NCBI GenBank assembly: GCA_024404395.1
Contig: JAKSPZ010000036.1
Location: forward strand, 1-7,814
Length of the DNA: 7,814 nt
Direction of reading: 5' to 3'
Source of the DNA: Clostridia bacterium
GTDB lineage: Bacteria > Bacillota > Clostridia > Christensenellales > Aristaeellaceae
Part shown: piece by piece, positions 1-6,503 of the stretch
How positions within the stretch are numbered: position 1 is the stretch's first letter
How the letters are laid out: each line of letters opens with the position of its first letter
Notes under the pieces: model-generated
Databases searched by the model: none
Told to the model about the DNA's origin: nothing
Seen by the model: the letters and a program-made list of their open reading frames with translations, nothing else
Position numbers and translations under genes: made by a program

Positions 1-354
1 ACGGTCCATGGCGGCGCCGCCGCCCGCGGCGATCAGGCAATCGCAGCTGTCTTTTTTATAGATGTCGAGCGCTGCGGAGACCATGTTGCTGGTGGGATTC
101 TGGTCGGTCTCGTCATAGACGGAGAAGGGGATGCCCGCGGCGGTCATCGCGTTCTCGAGGGGCTTGGTCAGCCCGAGGGAACGGATCATTTTATCGGTGA
201 CGAGCAGGGGGTGTTTGTGATCGATCCGCTTCAGCAGCTCGGGCACTTCTTCCACACGGCGCAGGATCTTGGGATCACGAAAGGGGAGAACGGGTAACGC
301 GATACGGAAACCAAATTGAAATACACGGCAAAACGCCTTTTTAGCGATATTCAT
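1..354 (-). CDS. Iron-containing alcohol dehydrogenase, N-terminal 118 residues (gene runs off left edge)
   Basis: The reverse strand is open from ATG at 354 down to base 1, giving the first 118 residues of a cytoplasmic group III (Fe-dependent) alcohol dehydrogenase, which interconverts alcohols and aldehydes or ketones with NAD(P)H. The recognisable parts are a short basic/hydrophobic leader (about residues 5-30, ending LPFRDPKIL) typical of one Fe-ADH subgroup, a Rossmann-like strand-turn (LLVTDKMIRSLGL, 50-62), the segment YDETDQNPT (80-88), and the dinucleotide-binding glycine motif GGGAAMD at 111-117. The metal-ligand histidines lie in the missing C-terminal part. The start is supported by GGAGG (minus strand, 362-366) seven bases upstream. 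The gene points away from the inositol operon and is separated from it by two tRNA genes and a terminator, so it is probably expressed independently. The substrate cannot be told. Confidence 0.88.
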   Translation of the reverse strand, partial: MNIAKKAFCRVFQFGFRIALPVLPFRDPKILRRVEEVPELLKRIDHKHPLLVTDKMIRSLGLTKPLENAMTAAGIPFSVYDETDQNPTSNMVSAALDIYKKDSCDCLIAAGGGAAMDR

Positions 355-373
355 GGAATTGCCTCCAAATTAG

Positions 374-385
374 TTGAGTGCTCAA
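374..385. promoter_or_regulatory. Candidate operator, inverted repeat TTGAG-TG-CTCAA
   Basis: A perfect 5-base inverted repeat with a 2-base centre lies between the -10 box and the ribosome-binding site of the alcohol dehydrogenase gene, at about +2 to +13 of the predicted transcript. It is flanked by a second, looser pair, ATTAG (369-373) and CTAAT (389-393). Such a position is typical of a repressor site. A TetR-type dimer is a guess; no regulator gene is visible. Confidence 0.4.
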
Positions 386-393
386 TCTCTAAT

Positions 394-422
394 ATTATAC
401 ATCACAAATGTTACATCCATAA
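394..422 (-). promoter_or_regulatory. Probable promoter of the alcohol dehydrogenase gene
   Basis: On the minus strand there is a perfect TATAAT (394-399). A 17-base spacer leads to TTATGG (417-422), which matches the -35 consensus TTGACA only at its first two bases. Transcription would begin near 387, leaving a leader of roughly 33 bases. The weak -35 suggests a regulated promoter, possibly activator-dependent. The -10 assignment is good; the -35 is doubtful. Confidence 0.5.
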
Positions 423-430
423 ATGCATTG

Positions 431-449
431 GCGTTATGTTTTGTAACGC
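431..449. promoter_or_regulatory. Inverted repeat GCGTTA-N7-TAACGC upstream of the alcohol dehydrogenase promoter
   Basis: Perfect 6-base arms at 431-436 and 444-449 are separated by 7 bases. The repeat lies just upstream of the weak -35 region of the alcohol dehydrogenase promoter, at about -44 to -62 relative to the predicted start. That is a usual position for an activator site. It also sits immediately beyond the T-tract of the tRNA terminator but is not part of that hairpin. Binding is inferred only from symmetry and position. Confidence 0.3.
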
Positions 450-453
450 TCTG

Positions 454-490
454 AAAACAAAAAAACACGTCAGTCTTTCGACTGACGTGT
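454..490 (-). terminator. Rho-independent terminator of the tRNA-Met unit
   Basis: Read on the minus strand, an 11-base-pair perfect stem (465-475 with 480-490) closes a GAAA tetraloop (476-479). It is followed at once by a run of T, a G and four more T (464 down to 454). The hairpin begins three bases after the CCA end of the elongator tRNA-Met. On the plus strand there is no T-run after the stem, so it acts in one direction only. Confidence 0.95.
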
Positions 491-493
491 GCG

Positions 494-570
494 TGGTACC
501 GGCGATCGGATTCGAACCAATGACACTCCGGGTATGAACCGGATTCTCTAGCCAACTGAGATACGCCGGC
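494..570 (-). tRNA. tRNA-Met, elongator (anticodon CAT)
   Basis: The 77 bases on the minus strand fold as a full cloverleaf. The acceptor stem is GCCGGCG paired with CGCCGGT (one G-T pair at the end), the D arm has a TCTC/GAGA stem, the anticodon stem is TCCGG/CCGGA around loop TTCATAC, the variable loop has 5 bases, the T stem is ATTGG/CCGAT with loop TTCGAAT, and A plus encoded CCA follow. The anticodon CAT could be Met or lysidine-modified Ile. The loop TTCATAC and the CTACCA-like 3' end resemble Bacillus subtilis elongator tRNA-Met, whereas Ile2 tRNAs usually carry CTCATAA, so elongator Met is preferred. It is the second gene of the tRNA unit, three bases before the terminator stem. Confidence 0.93.
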
Positions 571-573
571 AAA

Positions 574-650
<77 letters not shown>

Positions 651-682
651 ATACAGTTAAGCGGTTGCTCAACGCAGGTGTT

Positions 683-711
683 ATAATAGCATATACGACT
701 CCTGTTGTCAA
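683..711 (-). promoter_or_regulatory. Promoter of the tRNA-fMet/tRNA-Met unit
   Basis: On the minus strand a perfect -35 TTGACA (706-711) is followed after exactly 17 bases by TATTAT (683-688), with transcription expected near 676. The mature initiator tRNA begins at 650, leaving a precursor leader of about 26 bases. This near-consensus form suits a strong, constitutive stable-RNA promoter. It is divergent from the iol promoter, with 57 bases between the two -35 boxes. Confidence 0.88.
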
Positions 712-751
712 GGGCTTTTTTCAAAAAAAATATTATTTACAAACATGCCCT

Positions 752-789
752 ATACATGGATGTTTTGCTTGCAACTGTTAACCATGTAT
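752..789. promoter_or_regulatory. Inverted repeat ATACATGG / CCATGTAT around the iol -35 box
   Basis: Perfect 8-base arms at 752-759 and 782-789 are separated by 22 bases, so arm centres are 30 bases apart (about three helical turns). The right arm lies inside the promoter spacer and the -35 box lies between the arms. A dimeric repressor or a pair of half-sites could bind here and block RNA polymerase. Inositol-operon regulators (IolR and similar) are known in Firmicutes, but no regulator gene is in the window and its site is not known here. Confidence 0.4.
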
Positions 790-797
790 GCTATAAT
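769..797 (+). promoter_or_regulatory. Promoter of the inositol (iol) operon
   Basis: The -35 box is TTGCAA (769-774). A 17-base spacer leads to a perfect TATAAT (792-797), preceded by TGC, which makes an extended -10. The start is expected near 804, giving a leader of about 100 bases before iolE. No other convincing promoter precedes the downstream genes, so this one probably serves the whole operon. Confidence 0.82.
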
Positions 798-818
798 TAC
801 AAAGCATATGTGTTGCAA
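769..818. repeat. Two copies of the palindrome TTGCAA flanking the iol -10 box
   Basis: The self-complementary hexamer TTGCAA occurs at 769-774 (coinciding with the -35 box) and again at 813-818, about ten bases into the transcript. Centre-to-centre distance is 44 bases, close to four helical turns. Both could be operator cores. A six-base match is short, so chance is a real alternative. Confidence 0.25.
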
Positions 819-903
819 TTCGGGACAGTAGGCATGAAAGTGGTTCGGCGTACGGTTTCGTCAGTATACACGAGCATGTTATTTTTAGAAGGAGAAGATA
901 CCA

Positions 904-1803
904 ATGTTTGATTCGAACAAGGTTTTCCTGGGAATCGCACCCATCGGCTGGTGCAACGATGACATGCCCGAGCTTGGCAGCGAGAATACATTTCGTCAGA
1001 TCATCAGCGAAATGGCTCTGGCAGGCTTTACCGGTTGTGAGATCGGCAACAAGTATCCTTCCGATCCCGCAGCGCTGAAGTGGGATCTGGATCTGCGCGG
1101 CATGCGCATCGCTTCCCGCTGGTTCTCTTCGTTCATCCTGACTCAGCCCATCGAGCAGGTTGAGGCGGACTTCACCCGCGAGCTGGACTTCCTGGCTGCC
1201 GTCGGCGCAAACCGCATCAATGTGTCCGAACAGAGCTACTCCATTCAGGGTCAGATGGATACGCCCGTCCTCGAGGATAAGCGTCACATCATGAACGACG
1301 AAGAGTGGGCACGTTTCTGCGACGGTCTGAACCGTCTGGGTGCCATCGCCACCGCACGCGGCTTCAAGCTCTGCTTCCATCATCACATGGGCACCGTTGT
1401 CCAGACCGCAGAAGAGACCGCACGCATGCTGGCCAACACCGATGCCGACAAGGTCTTCCTGTGCTACGACACCGGTCATTTCACCTTCGCAGGCGAAGAT
1501 CCGCTGGCAGTTCTGAAGAAGTACGTCGACCGCGTCGGTCACGTCCATCTCAAGGACATGCGCGCTGATGTCGTTGCCCGCGTTAAGCCCGAAGGCATGA
1601 GCTTCCTGAAGGCAGTTCGCAGCGGCGCTTTCACCGTTCCCGGTGACGGCTGCGTTGACTACGATCCCATCTTCGATCTGCTTGCCAAGGCCAACTACAC
1701 CGGCTGGCTGCTCGTCGAAGCTGAGCAGGATCCCGCTCTGGCCAACCCGCTGGAGTACGCCATGAAGGCACGCCGCTTCATCCGCGAGCATACCGGCCTT
1801 TAA
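904..1803 (+). CDS. iolE: Inosose dehydratase (2-keto-myo-inositol dehydratase)
   Basis: IolE removes water from 2-keto-myo-inositol (scyllo-inosose) to give 3D-(3,5/4)-trihydroxycyclohexane-1,2-dione, the second step of inositol catabolism, in the cytoplasm. The 299-residue protein has the usual family length and an AP-endonuclease-2/xylose-isomerase-like TIM barrel. Landmarks are GIAPIGW (10-16), RIASRWFSS (68-76), VSEQSYSIQG (107-116), FHHHMGT (158-164), YDTGH (188-192), HVHLKD (213-218), VPGDG (245-249) and the C-terminal EAEQDP...NPLEYA (272-286). The His/Glu/Asp residues in these blocks fit the divalent-metal site. The ATG is supported by AAGGAG at 889-894, nine bases upstream. It is the first gene after the promoter. 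The iolB ribosome site directly follows its stop codon. Confidence 0.95.
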   Translation: MFDSNKVFLGIAPIGWCNDDMPELGSENTFRQIISEMALAGFTGCEIGNKYPSDPAALKWDLDLRGMRIASRWFSSFILTQPIEQVEADFTRELDFLAAVGANRINVSEQSYSIQGQMDTPVLEDKRHIMNDEEWARFCDGLNRLGAIATARGFKLCFHHHMGTVVQTAEETARMLANTDADKVFLCYDTGHFTFAGEDPLAVLKKYVDRVGHVHLKDMRADVVARVKPEGMSFLKAVRSGAFTVPGDGCVDYDPIFDLLAKANYTGWLLVEAEQDPALANPLEYAMKARRFIREHTGL

Positions 1804-1816
1804 TGGAGGTTGACCA

Positions 1817-2620
1817 ATGTATTTCGATTATGAAGCCAAGCGTGGCTATAATGCATATCTGACGCTGGGCGTGAACGATCATGACACCCGCATGGACGTC
1901 GGCCTGCTGGTCATGGCTGCCGGCGATGAGTACACCTTCGAAGAGTCCGCCAAGGAGATCGCGCTCGATCTGCTGCAGGGCAAGGTCGTATTCACCTGGG
2001 GCGAGGAGAGCGTTGAGGCAGACCGTCCCAACACCTTCCGCGATGAGGCATGGTGCCTCCATGTCTGCAAGGACGTCAAGGTCGTTGTCAAGGCTGTGAC
2101 CGATGCCGAGATCTATGTTCAGATGACCGACAACGATCGCGTCTTCCCCTGCAATATGTACACCCCCGAAAGAGTTCAGACCCAGCACGCCGGTGACAAG
2201 GGCGAGCTGATGGGCTGCATGCGCCGTGAGATCAAGACCTTCTTCGATTATGACAACGAGCCCGAATCCAACATGGTTCTGGGCGAGGTCCTGAACTTCC
2301 CCGGCAAGTGGTCCAGCTATCCGCCGCATCATCATCCCCAGCCGGAAGTCTACTTCTACCGCTTTGACTATCCGGACGGCTTCGGTGCAGGCTTCGGCAA
2401 TGGCGACATCTACAAGACCCGCCATAACGGTCTGAGCATCATCAACCACGGTTTCCATTCTCAGGGCGCGGCTCCCGGTTATGCCATGTGCTACATGTGG
2501 GGCATCCGTCATCTGGACGGCGATCCCTGGAAGAAGACCCGTATTGACGATCCGGAACATGCGTGGCTGTGGAAGCCCGACGCAAACGATCATATCTTCA
2601 AGATGGAGGAGTCGAAATGA
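1817..2620 (+). CDS. iolB: 5-deoxy-glucuronate isomerase
   Basis: IolB converts 5-deoxy-D-glucuronate, the ring-opening product, to 2-deoxy-5-keto-D-gluconate. The 267-residue protein matches the KduI/IolB cupin family in length (B. subtilis IolB about 271). The diagnostic block is [21 protein letters not shown] (from residue 163): histidines 171-173 and Glu177 are likely metal ligands, with a later histidine from [13 protein letters not shown] (210-222). The C-terminal [11 protein letters not shown]...DDPEHAWL (228-251) is also family-like. Between the histidine cluster and the Glu the loop is clearly shorter than in B. subtilis IolB and looks like the KduI arrangement (HTH...EVYFYF). This marks a distinct subfamily and leaves some doubt about the exact substrate; the operon context strongly favours IolB. 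GGAGG at 1805-1809 supports the start; the stop overlaps iolD in ATGA. Confidence 0.9.
   Translation: MYFDYEAKRGYNAYLTLGVNDHDTRMDVGLLVMAAGDEYTFEESAKEIALDLLQGKVVFTWGEESVEADRPNTFRDEAWCLHVCKDVKVVVKAVTDAEIYVQMTDNDRVFPCNMYTPERVQTQHAGDKGELMGCMRREIKTFFDYDNEPESNMVLGEVLNFPGKWSSYPPHHHPQPEVYFYRFDYPDGFGAGFGNGDIYKTRHNGLSIINHGFHSQGAAPGYAMCYMWGIRHLDGDPWKKTRIDDPEHAWLWKPDANDHIFKMEESK
2605..2610 (+). promoter_or_regulatory. Ribosome-binding site that fixes the iolD start
   Basis: GGAGGA lies six bases before the ATG at 2617. An in-frame ATG at 2563 would add 18 residues inside iolB, but it has no ribosome site, and the added residues are not part of the IolD family N-terminus. The site lies within the last codons of iolB, which suits translational coupling through the ATGA overlap. 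Confidence 0.85.
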
Positions 2621-4545
2621 AGACTATCAGACTGACCATGGCACAGGCACTGGTTCGCTTCCTCGAGAACCAGTACGTTGCCTATGACGATGTCGAGCAG
2701 CCCTTTGTCCGCGGCGTATTCATGCTGCCCGGCCACGGCAATGTCGTGGGTATCGGTCAGGCCATTCTGCAGGAGCGCAAGCGCCTGGAGGTCTACCAGG
2801 GCAAGAACGAGCAGGGTCAGGCGCACGTCGCCGTTGCTTTCGCCAAGCACATGAAGCGCAAGCAGATCATGGCCGCGACTTCTTCCGTCGGCCCCGGCGC
2901 TGCCAACATGGTCACCGCCGCTGCCATGGCGACCGCCAACAACATCCCCGTGCTGCTTCTGCCCGGTGATGTCTATGCCTGCCGTCAGCCCGACCCGGTT
3001 CTGCAGCAGGTCGAGCAGCCTCATGATCTGAGCCTGTCCACCAATGACGCGTTCCGTCCCGTCTGCCGCTACTGGGATCGCATTGTCCGTCCCGAGCAGC
3101 TGATGAGCGCCATGATGAACGCTTTCCGCGTGCTGACCGATCCCGCCGACACCGGCGCCGTCTGCATCGCTCTGCCTCAGGATGTCGAAGGCGAAGCCTA
3201 TGACTATCCCGAGACCTTCTTCAACAAGCGCGTATGGCGTATCGAGCGCCGTCCCGCTACCGATATCGCCATTGCCAAGGCAGCTGAGATCATTCGCAAT
3301 GCGAAGAAGCCCATGCTGATCTGCGGCGGCGGTGTCCGCTACTCCGAGGCACATGATGCTTTCAAGGCATTTGCCGAGGCGACCGGCATCCCCTTCGGCG
3401 AGACCCAGGCGGGCAAATCCGCAATCGTCTGGAATCATCCGCTGAACCTGGGCGGTCTGGGCGTCACCGGTTGCTCCGCAGCCAATGACATCGCTAAGGA
3501 AGCCGACTGCATCATCGGTGTCGGTACCCGTTATACCGACTTCACCACTTCCTCCAAGTGGCTGTTCCGCGAGGATGCAAAGTTTGTCAACATCAACGTT
3601 TCCGAGTTCCAGTCCTTCAAGATGGAAGCTCATGCTGTGATCGCCGATGCTCGCGAAGCACTGGTCAAGCTGCAGGCTGCCCTGGAAGGCTACAAGTACG
3701 AGAACGGCGCCGCTGTGGATGCCGCCATCGCAAAGTGGAACAAGGAATACGATCGTCTCGCCGGCATCACCTTCGGTGAGGGTTATGTTCCCGAGATCAA
3801 CGATGCCAACGCCGCTTCCGCCTTCCGCTTCGCGGAGGATATGGATGCTCAGCTGACTCAGACCCGCGTTCTGGCTACCATCAATGCCAAGATCGAAGAG
3901 GGCGACTCCGTCATCGCAGCAGCAGGCTCCCTGCCCGGATGCATGCAGCGCATGTGGCGCGCCCGCAGCGTGGATACCTACAACATGGAGTATGGCTATT
4001 CCACCATGGGTTATGAGATCTCCGGCGCACTGGGCGTCAAGTTCGCCATCGGTGAGGATCATGACGTTTATGCCATGGTCGGCGACGGCAGCTTCATCAT
4101 GCTCCATTCCGAGCTGGTGACCGCCATCCAGGAGCACAAGAAGATCAACATCTGCCTGTTCGACAATGAGTCCTTCGGCTGCATCAACAATCTTCAGGTC
4201 GGTCAGGGCAACGAAACCCTGTGCACCGAGCTCCGCTATCGCAACAATGAGACCGGCAAGCTGAACGGCAACTTCATGAATGTGGACTTTGCAGCTATCG
4301 CCCGCGGCTACGGCGCAAAGGCATACTCCATCCGCACTTATGACGAGCTGATCGCCGCGCTTGATGAAGCCAAGACCATCAAGGATTGCCCGGTCCTGTT
4401 CGACATCAAGGTCCTGCCCAAGTCCATGACCGACGGTTATGGTTCCTGGTGGCGCGTCGGTAACCCCGAGGTCTCCGAGATGGAATCCAACCGCAAGGCA
4501 TACCAGAATCATCTGGACCATGTCAAGGACGCAAGAAAGTTCTAA
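2617..4545 (+). CDS. iolD: 3D-(3,5/4)-trihydroxycyclohexane-1,2-dione hydrolase (ThDP-dependent)
   Basis: IolD hydrolyses the cyclic dione to 5-deoxy-D-glucuronate, the ring-opening step, using thiamine diphosphate and Mg2+. The 642 residues match the family (B. subtilis about 637). The N-terminal pyrimidine-binding domain carries GHGNVVGIG (39-47) and the catalytic glutamate E65 in [11 protein letters not shown]. The central domain shows LICGGGV (234-240) and a nucleotide-fold-like region to about 350. The C-terminal domain has [16 protein letters not shown] (458-473) and the ThDP/Mg motif starting at GDGSF (489-493) and closing with DN at 516-517. It resembles acetolactate synthase overall, but the [11 protein letters not shown] block, FGCINNLQ (520-527) and the C-terminal GYGSWWRVG (607-615) are IolD signatures. 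It overlaps iolB by four bases and is followed by the operon's longest intergenic gap. Confidence 0.96.
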   Translation: MKTIRLTMAQALVRFLENQYVAYDDVEQPFVRGVFMLPGHGNVVGIGQAILQERKRLEVYQGKNEQGQAHVAVAFAKHMKRKQIMAATSSVGPGAANMVTAAAMATANNIPVLLLPGDVYACRQPDPVLQQVEQPHDLSLSTNDAFRPVCRYWDRIVRPEQLMSAMMNAFRVLTDPADTGAVCIALPQDVEGEAYDYPETFFNKRVWRIERRPATDIAIAKAAEIIRNAKKPMLICGGGVRYSEAHDAFKAFAEATGIPFGETQAGKSAIVWNHPLNLGGLGVTGCSAANDIAKEADCIIGVGTRYTDFTTSSKWLFREDAKFVNINVSEFQSFKMEAHAVIADAREALVKLQAALEGYKYENGAAVDAAIAKWNKEYDRLAGITFGEGYVPEINDANAASAFRFAEDMDAQLTQTRVLATINAKIEEGDSVIAAAGSLPGCMQRMWRARSVDTYNMEYGYSTMGYEISGALGVKFAIGEDHDVYAMVGDGSFIMLHSELVTAIQEHKKINICLFDNESFGCINNLQVGQGNETLCTELRYRNNETGKLNGNFMNVDFAAIARGYGAKAYSIRTYDELIAALDEAKTIKDCPVLFDIKVLPKSMTDGYGSWWRVGNPEVSEMESNRKAYQNHLDHVKDARKF

Positions 4546-4556
4546 TTTATGGATAA

Positions 4557-4586
4557 CCGCCGGAATGTTTCCGGATATTCCGGCGG
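4557..4586 (+). other. Intercistronic hairpin between iolD and iolG, with alternative pairings
   Basis: Arms CCGCCGGAAT (4557-4566) and ATTCCGGCGG (4577-4586) pair perfectly over ten bases around a ten-base loop. No T-run follows, so it is not an intrinsic terminator. The loop carries a further TTCCGG, giving two competing small hairpins: CCGGAA (4560-4565) with TTCCGG (4569-4574), and CCGGA (4571-4575) with TCCGG (4579-4583). Plausible roles are mRNA stabilisation or processing of the upstream part, or a switchable structure before iolG. Confidence 0.65.
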
Positions 4587-4602
4587 AATGATAAGCATCA
4601 TT
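4587..4602 (+). other. Second small hairpin just before the iolG ribosome site
   Basis: AATGAT (4587-4592) and ATCATT (4597-4602) pair perfectly around a four-base loop AAGC. The hairpin abuts the strong ribosome site GAGGAGGT (4604-4611) of iolG and directly follows the larger hairpin. It is AT-rich and weak, and may only matter as a spacer that keeps the ribosome site exposed. Confidence 0.4.
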
Positions 4603-4618
4603 TGAGGAGGTAATTCCC

Positions 4619-5632
4619 ATGTCCAAGAAGCTTCGCATCGGCGTTATCGGCGCCGGCCGTATCGGTAAGCTGCACTCCGCCAACCTCGTAAATCGCGTTC
4701 CCAACGCCGAGGTCGTTGCCATTTCCGACGTTTACGAGCCCGCTGCAAAGGCACAGGCTGAACTGCTGGGTATTGCTAATTACTATAGCGATTATCACAA
4801 GATCCTCGAGGATCCCACCATCGACGCAGTTTTCATCTGCTCCTCCACCGACACCCATTCTCCCATCTCCATCGAAGCTGCCAAGGCCGGCAAGCACATC
4901 TTCTGCGAGAAGCCCATCGATCATGACCTGGACAAGATCCGCCCCGTTCTTGAGGAAGTCAAGAAGGCCGGTGTCCGCTATCAGGTCGGCTTCAACCGCC
5001 GTTTCGACCGCAACTTCAAGCATGTTCATGACGTCGTTGCCAACGGTGGCATCGGCGATGTCCATATCGTCAAGGTTACTTCCCGTGACCCCGAGCCGCC
5101 GTCGCTTGATTACGTCAAGGTCTCCGGTGGTATCTTCGTCGATATGACCATCCATGATTTCGACATGGTCCGCTACCTGTCCGGCAGCGAGGTTACCGAA
5201 GTCAGTGCCGTCGGCACCTGCCTGGTCAATCCCGCCATCGCCGAAGCAGGCGACGTTGACACCTGCATCATCACCCTGAAGTTCGAAAACGGTGCCATCG
5301 GCGTTATCGACAACAGCCGTCAGGCCGTCTATGGCTATGACCAGCGCATCGAAGTTTTCGGCTCCAAGGGCTGCATCACCGCAGACAACGAGACCGCAAA
5401 CAACACCACCTACTACACTGCTGACGGCGTTTCCAAGGAGAAGCCCCTGTGGTTCTTCCTCGAGCGTTACAACGAGGCATTCATCACCGAAGAGACCGCT
5501 TTCGTCGAAGCTTGCCTGAATGGCACCGAGACCGTTGTCGGCGCTTTCGATGGTCTGCAGCCTGTTCTGATCGCCATCGCAGCCAAGGAATCCTGCGAAA
5601 AGGGCGGCGTACCGGTCAAGGTCATGAAGTAA
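4619..5632 (+). CDS. iolG: Inositol 2-dehydrogenase (Gfo/Idh/MocA family)
   Basis: IolG oxidises myo-inositol to 2-keto-myo-inositol with NAD+, the entry step of the pathway. The 337 residues are of normal length. An N-terminal Rossmann domain has GVIGAGRIGKLH (8-19) and an acidic residue after the second strand (ISDVYE, 35-40) that favours NAD+. CEKPI (96-100) contains the catalytic lysine K98. VGFNRRFDRNF (123-133) and GGIFVDMTIHDFDM (170-183) follow; D175 and H179 complete the Lys-Asp-His catalytic set known from B. subtilis IolG. It could act on scyllo- or D-chiro-inositol as well. The ATG has GAGGAGGT about 7 bases upstream. It is the fourth gene of the operon although it catalyses the first step. 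The next gene follows after 19 bases. Confidence 0.93.
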   Translation: MSKKLRIGVIGAGRIGKLHSANLVNRVPNAEVVAISDVYEPAAKAQAELLGIANYYSDYHKILEDPTIDAVFICSSTDTHSPISIEAAKAGKHIFCEKPIDHDLDKIRPVLEEVKKAGVRYQVGFNRRFDRNFKHVHDVVANGGIGDVHIVKVTSRDPEPPSLDYVKVSGGIFVDMTIHDFDMVRYLSGSEVTEVSAVGTCLVNPAIAEAGDVDTCIITLKFENGAIGVIDNSRQAVYGYDQRIEVFGSKGCITADNETANNTTYYTADGVSKEKPLWFFLERYNEAFITEETAFVEACLNGTETVVGAFDGLQPVLIAIAAKESCEKGGVPVKVMK

Positions 5633-5637
5633 GTAAT

Positions 5638-5643
5638 AGGAGG
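5638..5643 (+). promoter_or_regulatory. Ribosome-binding site supporting a TTG start
   Basis: A perfect AGGAGG lies eight bases before TTG at 5652. There is no in-frame ATG nearby that keeps the conserved N-terminal region, since the next methionine codons are well inside the protein. The TTG is therefore the best start for the first transketolase half. Confidence 0.82.
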
Positions 5644-5651
5644 ATACTACA

Positions 5652-6503
5652 TTGGACGCTAATTGCAAGCATGAACTGAAAGTGTTCGCTGCAGAGATCC
5701 GTTTGGCTCTGCTGAAGGAACTGAAGACCCGTGGTTTCGGTCATGTCGGCGGCTCTCTGAGCATCTGCGATCTGCTGGCTGTTCTCTACGGCAAAGTTAT
5801 GAAGGTTGATCCCAAGAATCCCAAGTGGGCAGACCGCGATAAGCTGGTCGTCTCCAAGGGCCATGCAGGTCCCGCTGTTTATGCGACCCTGGCTCTGAAG
5901 GGCTTCTTCCCCATGGCAGATCTGGATACCCTGAATATCCCTCACACCAACCTGCCCAGCCACTGCGACAAGAACAAGACCGTCGGTGTTGACTGCACCA
6001 CCGGTTCTCTTGGCCAGGGCACCTCTCAGGCTGTCGGTATGGCACTCGGCGATAAGCTGAAGGGCCGTCCTTCCCGCACCTTCCTGATCGTCGGCGACGG
6101 CGAGATCGATGAAGGCCAGTGCTGGGAAGCCGCTATGTTCACCGCTGCCAAGAAGGTCAACAACCTCGTTTGGATCATTGACGACAACAAGAAGCAGCTG
6201 GATGGCACCACCGCTGAGATCCTGCCCCACGGCGATCTCCGCGCCAAGATGGAAGCCTTCGGTTTCGACGCAGTCCGCATCGACGGCAATGACGTTGAGC
6301 AGCTGTACGACGCCCTGACCAAGGAAGCCACTGATAAGCCCATCGCCATCGTGATGGACAACATCAAGGGCCGCGGTGTCAAGGCCGTTGAAGAAACTGC
6401 CGCAAACCACTCCATGAACGTGAAGCCCGAGGTTTGGGACAGCTACATCGCTGCTGTTGAAGCAGATCTGGAAGCTCTGAAGAAGGCAGGTGCGCAGGCA
6501 TGA
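5652..6503 (+). CDS. Transketolase, N-terminal (ThDP-binding) subunit
   Basis: This is the first half of a split transketolase. With its partner it moves a two-carbon ketol unit from a ketose to an aldose, using thiamine diphosphate and Mg2+. The 283 residues correspond to the PP domain. Visible motifs are GFGHVGGSLS (28-37) with H31, SKGHAGPAVYA (68-78) with H71, TGSLGQG (117-123), and the ThDP/Mg motif GDGEIDEGQCWEA (148-160) ending in DDNK (177-180). GRGV...ENH-like NHSMNV (252-257) closes the domain. Translation starts at TTG. The stop overlaps the ATG of the second half in ATGA, so the two chains are likely made in equal amounts. Split transketolases are common in Firmicutes for pentose metabolism; the location in an inositol operon is unusual and may mean a special substrate. 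Confidence 0.93.
   Translation: MDANCKHELKVFAAEIRLALLKELKTRGFGHVGGSLSICDLLAVLYGKVMKVDPKNPKWADRDKLVVSKGHAGPAVYATLALKGFFPMADLDTLNIPHTNLPSHCDKNKTVGVDCTTGSLGQGTSQAVGMALGDKLKGRPSRTFLIVGDGEIDEGQCWEAAMFTAAKKVNNLVWIIDDNKKQLDGTTAEILPHGDLRAKMEAFGFDAVRIDGNDVEQLYDALTKEATDKPIAIVMDNIKGRGVKAVEETAANHSMNVKPEVWDSYIAAVEADLEALKKAGAQA

Noticed and set aside
494..570. tRNA-Ile2 (lysidine-modified CAT) reading of the second tRNA
   Set aside because: The anticodon loop TTCATAC matches Bacillus elongator tRNA-Met, whereas Ile2 tRNAs normally have CTCATAA. Kept as a minor possibility only.
711..739. T-run then A-run between the divergent promoters as a plus-strand terminator
   Set aside because: No hairpin precedes the T-run on the plus strand and no plus-strand gene ends there.
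835..848. Possible catabolite-repression (cre-like) site starting TGAAAGTGG
   Set aside because: Only the left half resembles the consensus; the central CG and the right half do not match.
834..911. Possible short leader peptide of 25 residues before iolE
   Set aside because: No good ribosome site precedes ATG 834, the peptide shows no regulatory codon run, and it overlaps the iolE start in another frame.
2563..2616. Eighteen-residue upstream extension of iolD from an ATG at 2563
   Set aside because: It lies wholly inside iolB and lacks a ribosome site. The ATG at 2617 has GGAGGA six bases upstream and gives the family length.
2590..4722. Very long open frame on the minus strand opposite iolD (710 residues)
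   Set aside because: It is the mirror of a GC-rich, codon-biased gene. It has no family resemblance and is fully covered by convincing iolD coding sequence. The same applies to the minus-strand frames opposite iolE, iolB, iolG and both transketolase genes.
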